35,040 nt of DNA from a virus. Positions 6,013 through 14,322 of this stretch are shown piece after piece (the stretch's first letter is position 1; each line of letters starts with the position of its first letter). The stretch covers positions 1 to 35,040 of IMG/VR virus record IMGVR_UViG_3300006737_000087; one strand, 5' to 3'. Under the pieces are notes generated by a model. That model was not told where the DNA came from and did no database searches. It was given only the letters and a program-made list of their open reading frames with translations. The position numbers were made by a program, and so were the translations under genes.

Positions 6013-7292
6013 ACGACGAGAGACAATTACCGGAGGGCGTACTAGAACGCCTACAAGGATATGCAGAAAGAGCACAGAAAAAGATAGGAGAGGCAGCAAA
6101 CGAGTATTTTGCTTGGATAGAGCAAGAGTTTGCAGTGTCTGACTGGAAAGACGAAGACGATGATTTGCTGGTCGAGTGGGCAGAAATGTTTACACTTGAA
6201 ACACGCAATCTTGGTAGCACTGGCGGCGGTGGCCGTGAAACAGTTACCTTCGTTGGTCAGTTTGTAGGCATTGATGACAAAATCAATGACTATAGAGAAA
6301 ACGCTAGAGAGAAGGCAATTGCGTCTTACCGTAACAACTCCGGCCAAGCCATCGATAATGGCGTGGTTGGTATAGTTAAGGCGAAAGACGGAGTATGGCA
6401 TGTCAACGGCGAGCCTACCAAAGAACGCATCGATGGAGACAAACTACCTTGGTTTGGACTACAAGTCGATGGCGATCTCATCTGTCTAATGAATGACAAG
6501 GGTACACCTATGGCACCTGAAAGCAGAGTCCGTAACCTGTACTTGCTTGGTAACGATAAGGAGAACTTCAACAGAGCAATTAGCATTTGGCGTGTTTCCC
6601 TTACAGGTAACAACATGTCTGAAGAATACGAATTCGGCAGACCAGTAACCTGTCAAGTAATCAGGTCTAACAAGGAAGGCGCTGATACAGTTTACACTAA
6701 CAGGGACTTCAGCAAGACTATGGTATACACTGACTCTTTCGTAGAGGAAGATGATAGAGTACTACTTAGGCCTGAAAAGTATCTAGTTAGCACAGGTATG
6801 CACGAATCATATGTCGAAATAGACGAATTGACTGAGGCATACGAAGAGCGCAAGTTACAGAGCAGTAGCGGTAACTACTATGGTCCTACTATCATCACTA
6901 AGGGATATGTCAGTAGACTCAACCTAGAGCCTATGGACAATCAATACGACCAAACAGGTCGTGCATTTAGATTGAGCGTAACCAGCCCTAGCCTACAGCG
7001 TAAGTTCGGCAGGGACTCAGCAATGTCTGAAGTAACTGTATGGGTACCGGGCCGCATCTACGATGACAGTCATCCGTTTGAGTTTAAGGACAATTACGGC
7101 GAATGGCAACCATATGCAGAAAAGACACCAGTAATCATATTTGGTCGCATTCGTATGAGTGTATACAATGACCAAACCACCCCTAACCTAACAGCATTCG
7201 GTATCTATGTACCACCTCGTACAGCGAGACCGGGTGCTAAGGGTGGAGACACTAGCATAGACCAATTCAAGAACAACGGAGATGAATACTGA
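6009..7292 (+). CDS. Probable RPA-like ssDNA-binding protein
   Basis: 427 residues, start overlapping the RFC stop and preceded by AAGGAGG. The N-terminal 60 residues are acidic and helical; a Gly-rich turn (STGGGGRET) near residue 72 leads into strand-rich sequence. At least two OB-fold-like stretches are visible: VTFVGQFVGI near 80, and SEVTVWVPGRIYDD near 345 followed by TPVIIFGRIRM and LTAFGIYV. The last 25 residues look disordered. OB-type folds plus a place between clamp loader and RecA-like ATPase favour a single-strand binding role in replication. No zinc-finger cysteines of typical RPA41 are present. Assignment is inferred from fold pattern and context. Confidence 0.5.
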   Translation: MNDERQLPEGVLERLQGYAERAQKKIGEAANEYFAWIEQEFAVSDWKDEDDDLLVEWAEMFTLETRNLGSTGGGGRETVTFVGQFVGIDDKINDYRENAREKAIASYRNNSGQAIDNGVVGIVKAKDGVWHVNGEPTKERIDGDKLPWFGLQVDGDLICLMNDKGTPMAPESRVRNLYLLGNDKENFNRAISIWRVSLTGNNMSEEYEFGRPVTCQVIRSNKEGADTVYTNRDFSKTMVYTDSFVEEDDRVLLRPEKYLVSTGMHESYVEIDELTEAYEERKLQSSSGNYYGPTIITKGYVSRLNLEPMDNQYDQTGRAFRLSVTSPSLQRKFGRDSAMSEVTVWVPGRIYDDSHPFEFKDNYGEWQPYAEKTPVIIFGRIRMSVYNDQTTPNLTAFGIYVPPRTARPGAKGGDTSIDQFKNNGDEY

Positions 7293-8308
7293 TGGCAGGA
7301 TTTGGAGCAATGAAGAAGAAGGATGAAGAGAGAGCAGAAGCGATCTTCCAAGCGGAGGCAGCAGAAGTAGACAAGCAGGTTGTAGAGGCGAAAGCCCCTG
7401 CACCTGCTCCTGTTTCTAAGAGCAACTTCCCTAACTTGGAAGCAGAGTTCAAAGAACAGACTAACCCTAACAGGATAAGACCTAGCAAGGTATTCTGTGG
7501 AGTTGTCGGACACGAAGGTACTGGTAAGTCCGGTATCGTGATTGACGGACACATGCACAAATACCCTGAAGGTATGCTGTGGGCAATGGATTTCGATAAC
7601 GGAGCAATGGCCTGTAAAGAAGCACACTATCCGGGTTCTGATGAGAGAGTAAGAGTATGGTCTCCTTGGGTTATGCAATCCAATGATAGAACATCTTACG
7701 ATTATCCTGAAACACACAATCGTGTAATGGACTTACTGCGCTATGCTGTAGAGTACGCACAGAAGCAATCTAAGGCAGGCTTTGGGGGCAAGAAACTCAA
7801 CACCTTCTTAGTTACATCTGTAGACCAATTCGATCAAGTCTGTATGAACAACATGAAGATTTACGACTTAGAGGATAACAATGTAAAGGATGCAATTGGT
7901 GCTGCCAAGGTTGAAGTCAACCAAGGTATCGGTTGGAACTGGAACATCAGGTCAACTAGGTTCAAGCAGATGACAGCATTGTGTCAGAAACTAAACGCTC
8001 TAGGCGTGGATGTGTACTGGGAAACCCACCTCAAAGAGGACAAGGATGGCAAAGTCGGATTCGACGGCTGGAAGTTCGCATGGGAGAAGAGTGCAAACAA
8101 CGACCTGTTCCAAATCATTTGGTGTCACGCCCGTAAGGTTCGTGGCGATGATGGTAAGGAAACAGGCGAGATTAGACACACAGCAGAGTTCTTCAAAGAG
8201 AAAACCAATTCTGACCTAAAGGGTCAGGAGAGGCTGTACTTCGTCACCAAGAAGGGCGAGCCTGCTCAATGGCACGGCTTGTCTGAACTGCGTGAAGGGG
8301 TTCTCTGA
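7292..8308 (+). CDS. RecA/RadA-like P-loop ATPase
   Basis: 338 residues; the ATG shares one base with the previous stop (TGATG). Residues 1-60 are charged and Ala/Pro-rich, likely a flexible linker. Walker A is GHEGTGKS at 73-80. A Walker B-like strand LVTSVDQF lies near 170, and WETHLKED near 250 would be the switch strand after a long helix. The general form fits single-core-domain RecA-like ATPases carried by many viruses for recombination or as UvsX/RadA substitutes. It lacks the N-terminal HhH domain and the second half of typical RadA motifs, so strand-exchange activity is not certain. After this gene comes the only non-coding gap on this strand. Confidence 0.7.
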   Translation: MAGFGAMKKKDEERAEAIFQAEAAEVDKQVVEAKAPAPAPVSKSNFPNLEAEFKEQTNPNRIRPSKVFCGVVGHEGTGKSGIVIDGHMHKYPEGMLWAMDFDNGAMACKEAHYPGSDERVRVWSPWVMQSNDRTSYDYPETHNRVMDLLRYAVEYAQKQSKAGFGGKKLNTFLVTSVDQFDQVCMNNMKIYDLEDNNVKDAIGAAKVEVNQGIGWNWNIRSTRFKQMTALCQKLNALGVDVYWETHLKEDKDGKVGFDGWKFAWEKSANNDLFQIIWCHARKVRGDDGKETGEIRHTAEFFKEKTNSDLKGQERLYFVTKKGEPAQWHGLSELREGVL

Positions 8309-8419
8309 GTAAAGTGATTCACTAGGGGTTAATCCAGTAATAAGTGGCAAACTTTCAAAACTCGGAGATAGTGTCTTCTCTTGTACATGAACCGCTTTCC
8401 CCACCCGTGAGGTGATAAT
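8309..8419. other. Only intergenic gap of the forward gene cluster (111 bases)
   Basis: All other + strand genes overlap or nearly touch, so this gap stands out. It contains a weak inverted repeat AGTGA-T-TCACT near the left end and, just before the clamp gene, GAGGTGAT as ribosome site. Two very short open frames are present: 8371-8415 (14 residues, GTG after CGGAGATA) and 8387-8410 (7 residues). I see no convincing TATA/BRE element. It might hold an internal promoter, a leader or an RNA-processing site for the clamp-polymerase genes. Confidence 0.5.
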
Positions 8420-9178
8420 ATGACAAGTTTCAAAGTAAGTAACAAAGATCTAGCCCAGTTCATTACAGGGTTTGGCAAAGAATTGCCTGACATTGTATTC
8501 AGGGTCAAAGATGAATATGTAGAATCGGCAGTGGGTAAAGACACCCACTACCTTAGACGACGACTGGCTGTTAGAGAAGCAGAGGCTGGCAACATTGCAG
8601 TAAGCGATGTATCTAGGCTACTTGCATTCTTGAAGGCCACAAAGACCGGAGAGGTCAGCATCAATCAGATGGGTAAGACATCAGTGTTGCATGTAGCCTG
8701 TGGCAAATCCACACTACAGTTGCCGACATCATCCTACCTGACTACTCAGAAGCAATTGCCTCTGATAGAAAGATTGGTTGGTGAAGGTGAAACTAACATG
8801 TGGCGGAGTTGGGCCAATTTTGACCTAGACTGTCATGGTATAGTAAACGGAGAAGACTTCGCCCCTGCGGCACAGTTTGACAAAGTAATTGGTGGCAAGT
8901 TTTCCTGTAAGTCAGCATTTGACCCATCAGGTGAGTATGTAGTCAGTGCGGGTTCAAAGGCCAAGGGCAAGATGTTTGTCCGTGTACCTATCACCAACTG
9001 TGAATCTAATAACGATACAGTGAACTCAGCATTTGCTTACTGGTTACCATCGCTACTGGCTAACCTACCACCGGGACCACTCAATCTCCACACAGGGGAT
9101 GAAACAGTCCTTGTGATAGAGCAGGGTGACACTGGTTTCCTACTAGTCGTGATGGATCAAGAGTACGAGGAGGACTGA
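8420..9178 (+). CDS. pcn: PCNA-like DNA sliding clamp
   Basis: 252 residues, the expected PCNA length (about 245-250). Start at ATG 8420 after GAGGTGAT. The two-domain clamp pattern is recognisable although divergent: an N-terminal FRVKDEYVESAVG segment, a central linker around TSSYLTTQKQLPL, and a second half with FDKVIGGKFSCKS. The final strands are LPPGPLNLHTGDETVLVIEQGD then FLLVVMDQEYEED, which parallel the 'V-L-F-D-PL-I' and 'L-APR-EE' end of archaeal clamps. It should encircle DNA and tether the polymerase encoded downstream; the clamp loader lies upstream in the same unit. The last codons (GAGGAGGAC) form the ribosome site of the next small gene. Confidence 0.8.
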   Translation: MTSFKVSNKDLAQFITGFGKELPDIVFRVKDEYVESAVGKDTHYLRRRLAVREAEAGNIAVSDVSRLLAFLKATKTGEVSINQMGKTSVLHVACGKSTLQLPTSSYLTTQKQLPLIERLVGEGETNMWRSWANFDLDCHGIVNGEDFAPAAQFDKVIGGKFSCKSAFDPSGEYVVSAGSKAKGKMFVRVPITNCESNNDTVNSAFAYWLPSLLANLPPGPLNLHTGDETVLVIEQGDTGFLLVVMDQEYEED

Positions 9179-9180
9179 GT

Positions 9181-9318
9181 ATGTTCTATCAGTGTAACTG
9201 TGGTAAAGACATACCTTATCACAAAGGTAACAAAAAGAAGCCACTTTGTCCACATTGTCATTGCTACCAAGGCGAAGGCGGTTGTAACGACTGCGAATGT
9301 TTGGGGGAAGAGGAGTGA
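9181..9318 (+). CDS. 45-aa cysteine-rich zinc micro-protein
   Basis: ATG at 9181, two bases after the clamp stop and behind GAGGAGG; TGA at 9316-9318 overlaps the GTG start of PolB. Cysteines come in CNC (residues 5-7), CPHCHC (23-28) and CNDCEC (35-40) groups: eight Cys and two or three His in 45 residues, enough for two zinc ions. It ends Gly-Glu-Glu-Glu-stop like other small genes here. Lying exactly between clamp and polymerase genes with overlap, it may be a replisome accessory, but there is no direct proof. Confidence 0.7.
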   Translation: MFYQCNCGKDIPYHKGNKKKPLCPHCHCYQGEGGCNDCECLGEEE

Positions 9319-11669
9319 TTATCAACACCTACCGACCCGACCCTGAAGGACACGACCACATATACAAGAGATGGCGTGACTCTGAAGGAAACCTGATAGA
9401 AGAGCGAATCAGTGATTTTAAGCCGTACTTTTGGATTTTAAACAAAACGCCTGAGAGAATTGTACAGCGTGTTCTGTCACGATACCCCGGTAGTTCGATT
9501 GATAAAGAGGACACTGCGATTGCTCTAAAGACAGAGGACACACTGGTTAAGGTATATGCCTACAGACAAGCAGATGTCAGACAGATGCAAAAGGAGTTTG
9601 GTAGGACTTGGGAAGCAGACATGAGTCTAACCGACAGGTACCTCATAGATGAAATCAGAGAGATGCCTGAGTGGAAACCCCGTGTATGGCACTTCGATTT
9701 GGAATGGGATCCCCATGACAACTTCACAACTGTTATGTCTGTAGTGGACAACTACAACAATAGGAATGTCACATTTTGCTGGAGCGAAGAAACAGCAGAA
9801 ATAGAAGAGAAAGGGTTCGTAAGAAAAGAGGAACGCCATGTAAAGCATGAAGGTGCCGACTTTGTTTACGAGCGTTTATTCTACACTGATGAAAAGTCAA
9901 TGCACAGTGCCTTCTTAGATTATTTAGAAGAGTGCAACCCCGATATACTCATAGCCCACGCTATCATGTGGGCAGATTTACCTCACCTAGTCAGTAGACT
10001 GGATGAGTTCAGACGACTCAGCCCTCTTGGCCGTGTACTGAAACCACCTAAAGGAGAGCGTGGTTACAAGTACACTGCTCAGCCAATCATAGGCAGATTG
10101 TGCTTCGACACAGCAGCGCCCTACGACAGTGGTACAGGCTTTGAGCGTGTATGGAAGGATAGCGGTAAACCGCAATTAGCCAGTCGAAAACTAGACCACA
10201 TTACAGGCCCCGATGTATTGAATTACGGCGGCAAATTTGACATGGATGTATTTACAGGATGGAGAGAGAGATTTGATGACTATTGTGATTATTGTATGCA
10301 AGATACTTTACTACTCAAAAGAATGGATGAAGAAAATCATGTCCTAAATTTCTTCTTATCATTACAGCGTATATGTGGTGTGACATTCACTTCATGTCAC
10401 AATGTAACTAGATTCGCCCGTGGCCTGCTCAGCAGACGCACACACTGGAAGGCACCTACAAGGCCTGATGTAGAGAAACAGGACTACGAGGGTGCATACA
10501 TTCCTCCGCCCAAACCGGGCAGGTACGAGGGTGTAGCGTGTGTAGATTACAAGGGACTGTACCCTTCACTCATTTTATCACATTCACTATCATGGGAAAC
10601 CCAAGTAGATCGAAGTAGAGCCGGTGAAGACGGTGTACACAAGTTACCTGACGGCTCTTGTTGGGACCAATCCAAGAAGGGGCTACTTCCTCAAATTGTA
10701 GAGGAAATGTTTGAGTTGCGTGATGAATACAAAGGTAAGATGAAAGCGGCAGATAGCCCTACAGAGAGGGCTGGCTGGAATACAATGCAACTTGCTACCA
10801 AGCGAGTGATGGCGAGCCTATACGGTATGGTCGCCAGTGCTCATTGGGGCTGGTGTGACTTCGACATAGCCAACGCTATCACAGCCTGTGGTAGAGAGGC
10901 AATCAAATTCCTAATGGAAGAATCAGAGGCTCAGGGCTACGAGGCTCTGTATGGTCACACTGATTCAGCATTCGTGAGTGTACCATTCGATGAGGCACCG
11001 GCATTAGCCAAGCATCTGACAGACAAGGTACAAGTTGATCTCAACGCAAGTCACCTATTCGTGGAGTTTGAGGCATATATGCCATACTGGTTAGTAGCGG
11101 GGAAAAATCTCTACTACGGTATATGCTCTTGGCCCCCTGAAGATGAGGGTAAGCCTAAGTCGGCTCGATTCGGTAAGATTTCTACTCTCGCACCTATCTC
11201 TCGCAACTTAGAGAGAGATGTGCTAAACTTGGTATGCCAAGGTGCATCAGAAGCAGATGTAATAGACCATGTTAGGCCTATTGCACTCAAGATACAGAAG
11301 GCCAAGGTCGATTTGAAAGAGGTAACTGGAGTAACTAGAATATCTAAGAAATTGAAGGATTATGCCAAGCCTACCTTGGGTGCTAAGGCTGCTGTGTATT
11401 ACAATAAACACATGGCAGAGCGATTCAGCCAGCCCAAGTTTGATGAAGGTGACAGTGTACCGTGGGTATATGTTGCCTCTTCTCCTGACTGGGCCGCACC
11501 TACAGATATAGTCTGTTACAAGGACATATCTGAGATGGAGGGCTTTACGCTCGATTGGGAGAAAATGGTTGACAGGTTAGTTAAGCGCAAGGTCAAGCCG
11601 ATATTCCAAGCCCTTGAATGGGACTTAGAATCGGCTTCAGGTGCAGCACGACCAAAGAGGTATTGGTGA
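9315..11669 (+). CDS. polB: Family B DNA polymerase with proofreading exonuclease domain
   Basis: 784 residues. The GTG at 9315 is chosen because it overlaps the preceding stop and follows GGGGAAGAGGA; it gives MIINTYRPDPEG, like other PolB N-termini. Exonuclease motifs: Exo I FDLEW (D128, E130), Exo II region AHAIMWADLP, Exo III YCMQD (Y326, D330). Polymerase motif A is DYKGLYPS (D411), motif B KRVMASLYG (K496, Y503) and motif C YGHTDS (Y546, H548, D550). Thus the catalytic Asp of motif A and the second Asp of motif C are kept, but the first Asp of DTD is His and the motif B Asn is Ala. It should be the replicative polymerase, working with the clamp and loader upstream. Confidence 0.96.
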   Translation: MIINTYRPDPEGHDHIYKRWRDSEGNLIEERISDFKPYFWILNKTPERIVQRVLSRYPGSSIDKEDTAIALKTEDTLVKVYAYRQADVRQMQKEFGRTWEADMSLTDRYLIDEIREMPEWKPRVWHFDLEWDPHDNFTTVMSVVDNYNNRNVTFCWSEETAEIEEKGFVRKEERHVKHEGADFVYERLFYTDEKSMHSAFLDYLEECNPDILIAHAIMWADLPHLVSRLDEFRRLSPLGRVLKPPKGERGYKYTAQPIIGRLCFDTAAPYDSGTGFERVWKDSGKPQLASRKLDHITGPDVLNYGGKFDMDVFTGWRERFDDYCDYCMQDTLLLKRMDEENHVLNFFLSLQRICGVTFTSCHNVTRFARGLLSRRTHWKAPTRPDVEKQDYEGAYIPPPKPGRYEGVACVDYKGLYPSLILSHSLSWETQVDRSRAGEDGVHKLPDGSCWDQSKKGLLPQIVEEMFELRDEYKGKMKAADSPTERAGWNTMQLATKRVMASLYGMVASAHWGWCDFDIANAITACGREAIKFLMEESEAQGYEALYGHTDSAFVSVPFDEAPALAKHLTDKVQVDLNASHLFVEFEAYMPYWLVAGKNLYYGICSWPPEDEGKPKSARFGKISTLAPISRNLERDVLNLVCQGASEADVIDHVRPIALKIQKAKVDLKEVTGVTRISKKLKDYAKPTLGAKAAVYYNKHMAERFSQPKFDEGDSVPWVYVASSPDWAAPTDIVCYKDISEMEGFTLDWEKMVDRLVKRKVKPIFQALEWDLESASGAARPKRYW

Positions 11670-11673
11670 TATT

Positions 11674-12630
11674 ATGACAAGAGATTTTGAAGCATACAAG
11701 AAGTCCACATACAAGTGGGAACCGGGGCACGAATTACATCTACGAATCACTAAATCTAGCCTGACTAGTGACTTCGATTACTGTCCACAGCAGTATCATT
11801 ACAAGCGTAGAGAGGGACGCAAGACTCCTCAAACAGACGCTATGGTTAAGGGTATCAATGTACACAATGCTATGGAAGAGTTCTATGTATATGTTAGACC
11901 CAACATCAACAAAGTACTGAAACTACTCAATGAAAAGAAGAGAGATGAAGCACTCGATTTGTTTATCAAAAGTGTACCTGAGCCTGAAGAGCCTTGGGAA
12001 CTAGGAGAAGGCCCAGTTATAGTAAAAAGGCTGAATTGGGAGTTGGATCGACTAGAGGCTACACAGGGTGAAAACTTCTTACCAGTCATTAACGAAGATG
12101 AGATACATGTATTCACTGAGCGTGAGTTTGTACATAATGGGGAAACTCACATTGTACCTATTCACTTTGCTGGTATGATAGACCGTGGATTTGAAAACGA
12201 TGATGGCACTATTAGCCTGATGGAGTTAAAGACAGGTAAATGGAAGCAGAAGTGGGACAAGAAAAAGAATGATTGGGCCGATGATAGATACAAGGTACAG
12301 GGCATGCGCAAAGAAATGGCATACTACGCTGACTTACTCAAGATGGCAGACCACCCACTACAGAATGTAACTCATTGGGGCTGGTTCTATCCTGACGGCT
12401 CCTGTGGCGATGATATGGAAGGTGTCAGGTTCATAGATAGTTGGAAGCACGAGAAGGTAGTTAAGTCCTATTCTAAGTCCTTAGATAAGGACATCAATAA
12501 TCTGTTAGAGGCCTACTTTACAGACAACTTTCCACCAAAACCACACCAAGGTAAATGTGCTTGGTGCAGTTTTACTGAAGATTGCCCCGCATGGAAACCC
12601 GGCGGTGAGCATCACTGGCCGAGGTGGTAA
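11674..12630 (+). CDS. Cas4/RecB-like PD-(D/E)XK nuclease with probable iron-sulfur cluster
   Basis: 318 residues from ATG 11674, four bases after the PolB stop and behind GGTGAT. Nuclease motifs: H64, the G-M-I-D-R strand (D170), MELKTGK (E184, K186) and a later QGMRKEMAYY helix (Q209, Y217-218). Four cysteines fit a 4Fe-4S cluster in the Cas4/AddB manner: C37 in FDYCPQQY and C295, C298, C304 in CAWCSFTEDC near the C-terminus. Family members are 5'-directed or end-processing exonucleases. No cas1/cas2 or repeat array is present, so the role is probably in viral replication, recombination or end processing rather than CRISPR adaptation. Neighbours (PolB, primase) support this. Confidence 0.88.
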   Translation: MTRDFEAYKKSTYKWEPGHELHLRITKSSLTSDFDYCPQQYHYKRREGRKTPQTDAMVKGINVHNAMEEFYVYVRPNINKVLKLLNEKKRDEALDLFIKSVPEPEEPWELGEGPVIVKRLNWELDRLEATQGENFLPVINEDEIHVFTEREFVHNGETHIVPIHFAGMIDRGFENDDGTISLMELKTGKWKQKWDKKKNDWADDRYKVQGMRKEMAYYADLLKMADHPLQNVTHWGWFYPDGSCGDDMEGVRFIDSWKHEKVVKSYSKSLDKDINNLLEAYFTDNFPPKPHQGKCAWCSFTEDCPAWKPGGEHHWPRW

Positions 12631-12631
12631 A

Positions 12632-13726
12632 ATGCACATGACTTTTGATTTTCCAAGAGAAGTATTAGAACTAAGCACAGAGAAGGGCAAAGGCTTCAGA
12701 AAACTAGTATCAGACACTGTTCAGTTTGAAAGGTACTGGGCTGGTAAAAACGGCGTATCTAATGCCTATATGACAGTCTATGGTTACCGTGCTACCGAAG
12801 CACCCAATCACAGGAGAGTCAACCTACAAACACCTATCATCAGGCACTTTGTACTCGATTTCGATCCCAAGGACTTTACTAATCCTAAGCGACCTGATGT
12901 ACCACTTGAAGTACCTCTGAATCAGACACTGAAGTTACACCAAGAGTTACTAAAGAATGACATAGAGCATGGTGTGTGGTTTAGTGGGGGTGGCTTCCAC
13001 ATATGGATAGCACTATCGGAGATATACACACCTGCCAGCGGCTCACATCTGTCGGCAATCAGAGAAGCAGGTATGAAACGAGTCAATGACTGGATAAAAG
13101 ATTTAGATTTGTTTTGTTCAGACCCCGCTGTACCATTTGATACAAGTGGACTCATTCGCATTCCTAATTCCTACAATGCCAAGCGTGGATATTGGAGTAT
13201 TCCTCTGAAAACAGAGGATTTACAAAATGGAGTAGACCATATTTTAGAACAGGCCCTTGATGCAACAAGCGGTGTCATTTCTTATGGTTCCAAAGGTGTA
13301 AAACTCAAAGTGAAGAAGCCGGGGGAAAAGAAGGGGGTGTTCCAAAAGAATACTGCTCCTCTCGATCTACCGACTCTCAAAATGGATGGAGTAATCATAC
13401 TCCCCTGTCTAAACCAAGCCGCCTGTCAAGTGGGCGGGAACCCTAGTCACGATGCAAGGGTACAGTTAGTAAAGTATCTAGCAAAGCGTTTGCGGCACTT
13501 CTTACCACTTGACAAGTTCTCACCCGATGTACTACAAGGTCATACAGAGAAGATTGTTTCGTTTATCAAGAGTCTTCAGTGGGCTGACTTTGACGAAGGG
13601 GTAACTAGATACCAAGTACGGACTATTGTGGGTAAAGACTATCCTCAAACCTGTAAGATGCTATGGTCTAAGGGTCTATGCATGGGTAAGTGTCGATACT
13701 GGGACAAAACGGGGGCTGTAGAATGA
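12632..13726 (+). CDS. Archaeo-eukaryotic primase (PriS-like) fused to a PriL-type Fe-S domain
   Basis: 364 residues from ATG 12632 (MHMTFDF), right after the nuclease stop and behind GAGGTGG. The catalytic AEP core shows FVLDFD (D76, D78, metal ligands), SGGGFHIW (H123) and a third acidic residue in PFDTSGLIRIPNSYN (D170). Residues about 225-250 are a Lys-rich linker. The C-terminal part has C259, C341, C350 and C354 (LPCLNQ, TCKMLW, GLCMGKC), the four-cysteine arrangement of the 4Fe-4S domain of the primase large subunit. In cellular archaea these two parts are separate proteins; here one chain could do both initiation and elongation of primers for PolB. The ATGA overlap couples it to the next gene. 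Confidence 0.92.
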   Translation: MHMTFDFPREVLELSTEKGKGFRKLVSDTVQFERYWAGKNGVSNAYMTVYGYRATEAPNHRRVNLQTPIIRHFVLDFDPKDFTNPKRPDVPLEVPLNQTLKLHQELLKNDIEHGVWFSGGGFHIWIALSEIYTPASGSHLSAIREAGMKRVNDWIKDLDLFCSDPAVPFDTSGLIRIPNSYNAKRGYWSIPLKTEDLQNGVDHILEQALDATSGVISYGSKGVKLKVKKPGEKKGVFQKNTAPLDLPTLKMDGVIILPCLNQAACQVGGNPSHDARVQLVKYLAKRLRHFLPLDKFSPDVLQGHTEKIVSFIKSLQWADFDEGVTRYQVRTIVGKDYPQTCKMLWSKGLCMGKCRYWDKTGAVE

Positions 13727-13992
13727 AGAAGAAAACACTGTATATGTCTCGTATAATTAGAGTATTTGAAGCAGAGAAGGGTGCACTCAGTACTAACGAA
13801 ATATACGATATGTTACTTTCACAAAGGTCACATAATGGTAGACCCTATAGTAAAAGCCCCGGAAAAATGACATTGACACAGATTTTGAGCAAGTGTCCTG
13901 AATTCAAAAAAGTAGGACATCGTAGCAGAACAAAGAATGGTAACCGTGAAAGGATCGGTGTGTGGAAATTAGCAGAAGAGGGAAGTCCATGA
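13723..13992 (+). CDS. Winged-helix-like DNA-binding protein, 89 aa
   Basis: Start chosen at ATG 13723, which overlaps the primase stop by four bases. The sequence begins with basic residues, then helix MSRIIRVFEAEKGALSTNEIY (helix, turn, helix start), a basic loop, TLTQILSKCPEFKKVG as recognition helix, and GVWKLAEE as the wing strand. This is the classic order of a winged helix with the 'F-K-V-G...W-x-L' ending. It may bind origin, promoter or replication-fork DNA. Target unknown. A+T richer than the primase gene. Confidence 0.7.
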   Translation: MKKKTLYMSRIIRVFEAEKGALSTNEIYDMLLSQRSHNGRPYSKSPGKMTLTQILSKCPEFKKVGHRSRTKNGNRERIGVWKLAEEGSP

Positions 13993-14207
13993 AGCAACAC
14001 ACATTTCATGGTGCAGAATGCAGCATATGTAAAAGAAGCATCAAGACCAATAATAAGTCTAAAAGAAGCATATGTTTCAGGTGTAACAACAAGGCACCGC
14101 CTGACAAATATAGGTGCAAAGGAATGAATTCTAAAGGAAATCGCTGCGGACAATGGGCCAAGGTAGATAAGGAGCATTGTGCCCATCATGATTCCAAGGG
14201 GGAGTAG
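13989..14207 (+). CDS. 72-aa zinc-finger protein with two Cys/His clusters
   Basis: Start taken at ATG 13989, overlapping the previous stop. The first cluster is CSIC then CFRC about 17 residues later. The second is a C-x7-8-C motif (YRCKGMNSKGNRCGQW) followed by CAHH near the end. The second motif resembles the short 'CKGxxxxGxRC' zinc fingers seen in phage and plasmid proteins. Strongly basic throughout, so binding to DNA or RNA is likely. It sits next to a winged-helix gene. Confidence 0.7.
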   Translation: MKQHTFHGAECSICKRSIKTNNKSKRSICFRCNNKAPPDKYRCKGMNSKGNRCGQWAKVDKEHCAHHDSKGE

Positions 14208-14211
14208 ACTC

Positions 14212-14322
14212 ATGTGGAAGGTAATACAATTTGTCGAAGCGTTGCTTCTGATAGTGGTATTGGTACCCATTCTATTGATTTTATATCCTTTACACATAGT
14301 TAATGAGAAGGTGTTTGGATGA
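14212..14322 (+). CDS. 36-aa single-pass membrane micro-protein
   Basis: ATG 14212 to TGA 14320-14322, whose stop overlaps the next start (ATGA). The chain has a short amphipathic start (MWKVIQFVEA), a ~17-residue hydrophobic segment (LLLIVVLVPILLILYPL) and a polar end (HIVNEKVFG). It is the only clear membrane protein in the window. GGGGGAG at 14198-14204 is its probable ribosome site. Such small proteins in viruses can act as holins, pore formers or membrane anchors; here its place among replication genes would also allow a role in anchoring replication at the membrane. Confidence 0.6.
   Translation: MWKVIQFVEALLLIVVLVPILLILYPLHIVNEKVFG

Noticed and set aside
8387-8410. Seven-codon leader gene before the clamp
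   Set aside because: Too short to support; only mentioned as part of the gap description.
10950-10967. PolB judged inactive because of YGHTDS
   Set aside because: The essential Asp in motif A and the second Asp of motif C are present, along with intact Exo I and Exo III acidic residues, so it is more likely a variant active enzyme.
11674-12630. Possible CRISPR locus suggested by a Cas4-like gene
   Set aside because: No direct repeat/spacer pattern, cas1 or cas2 was seen anywhere; the neighbours are replication genes.
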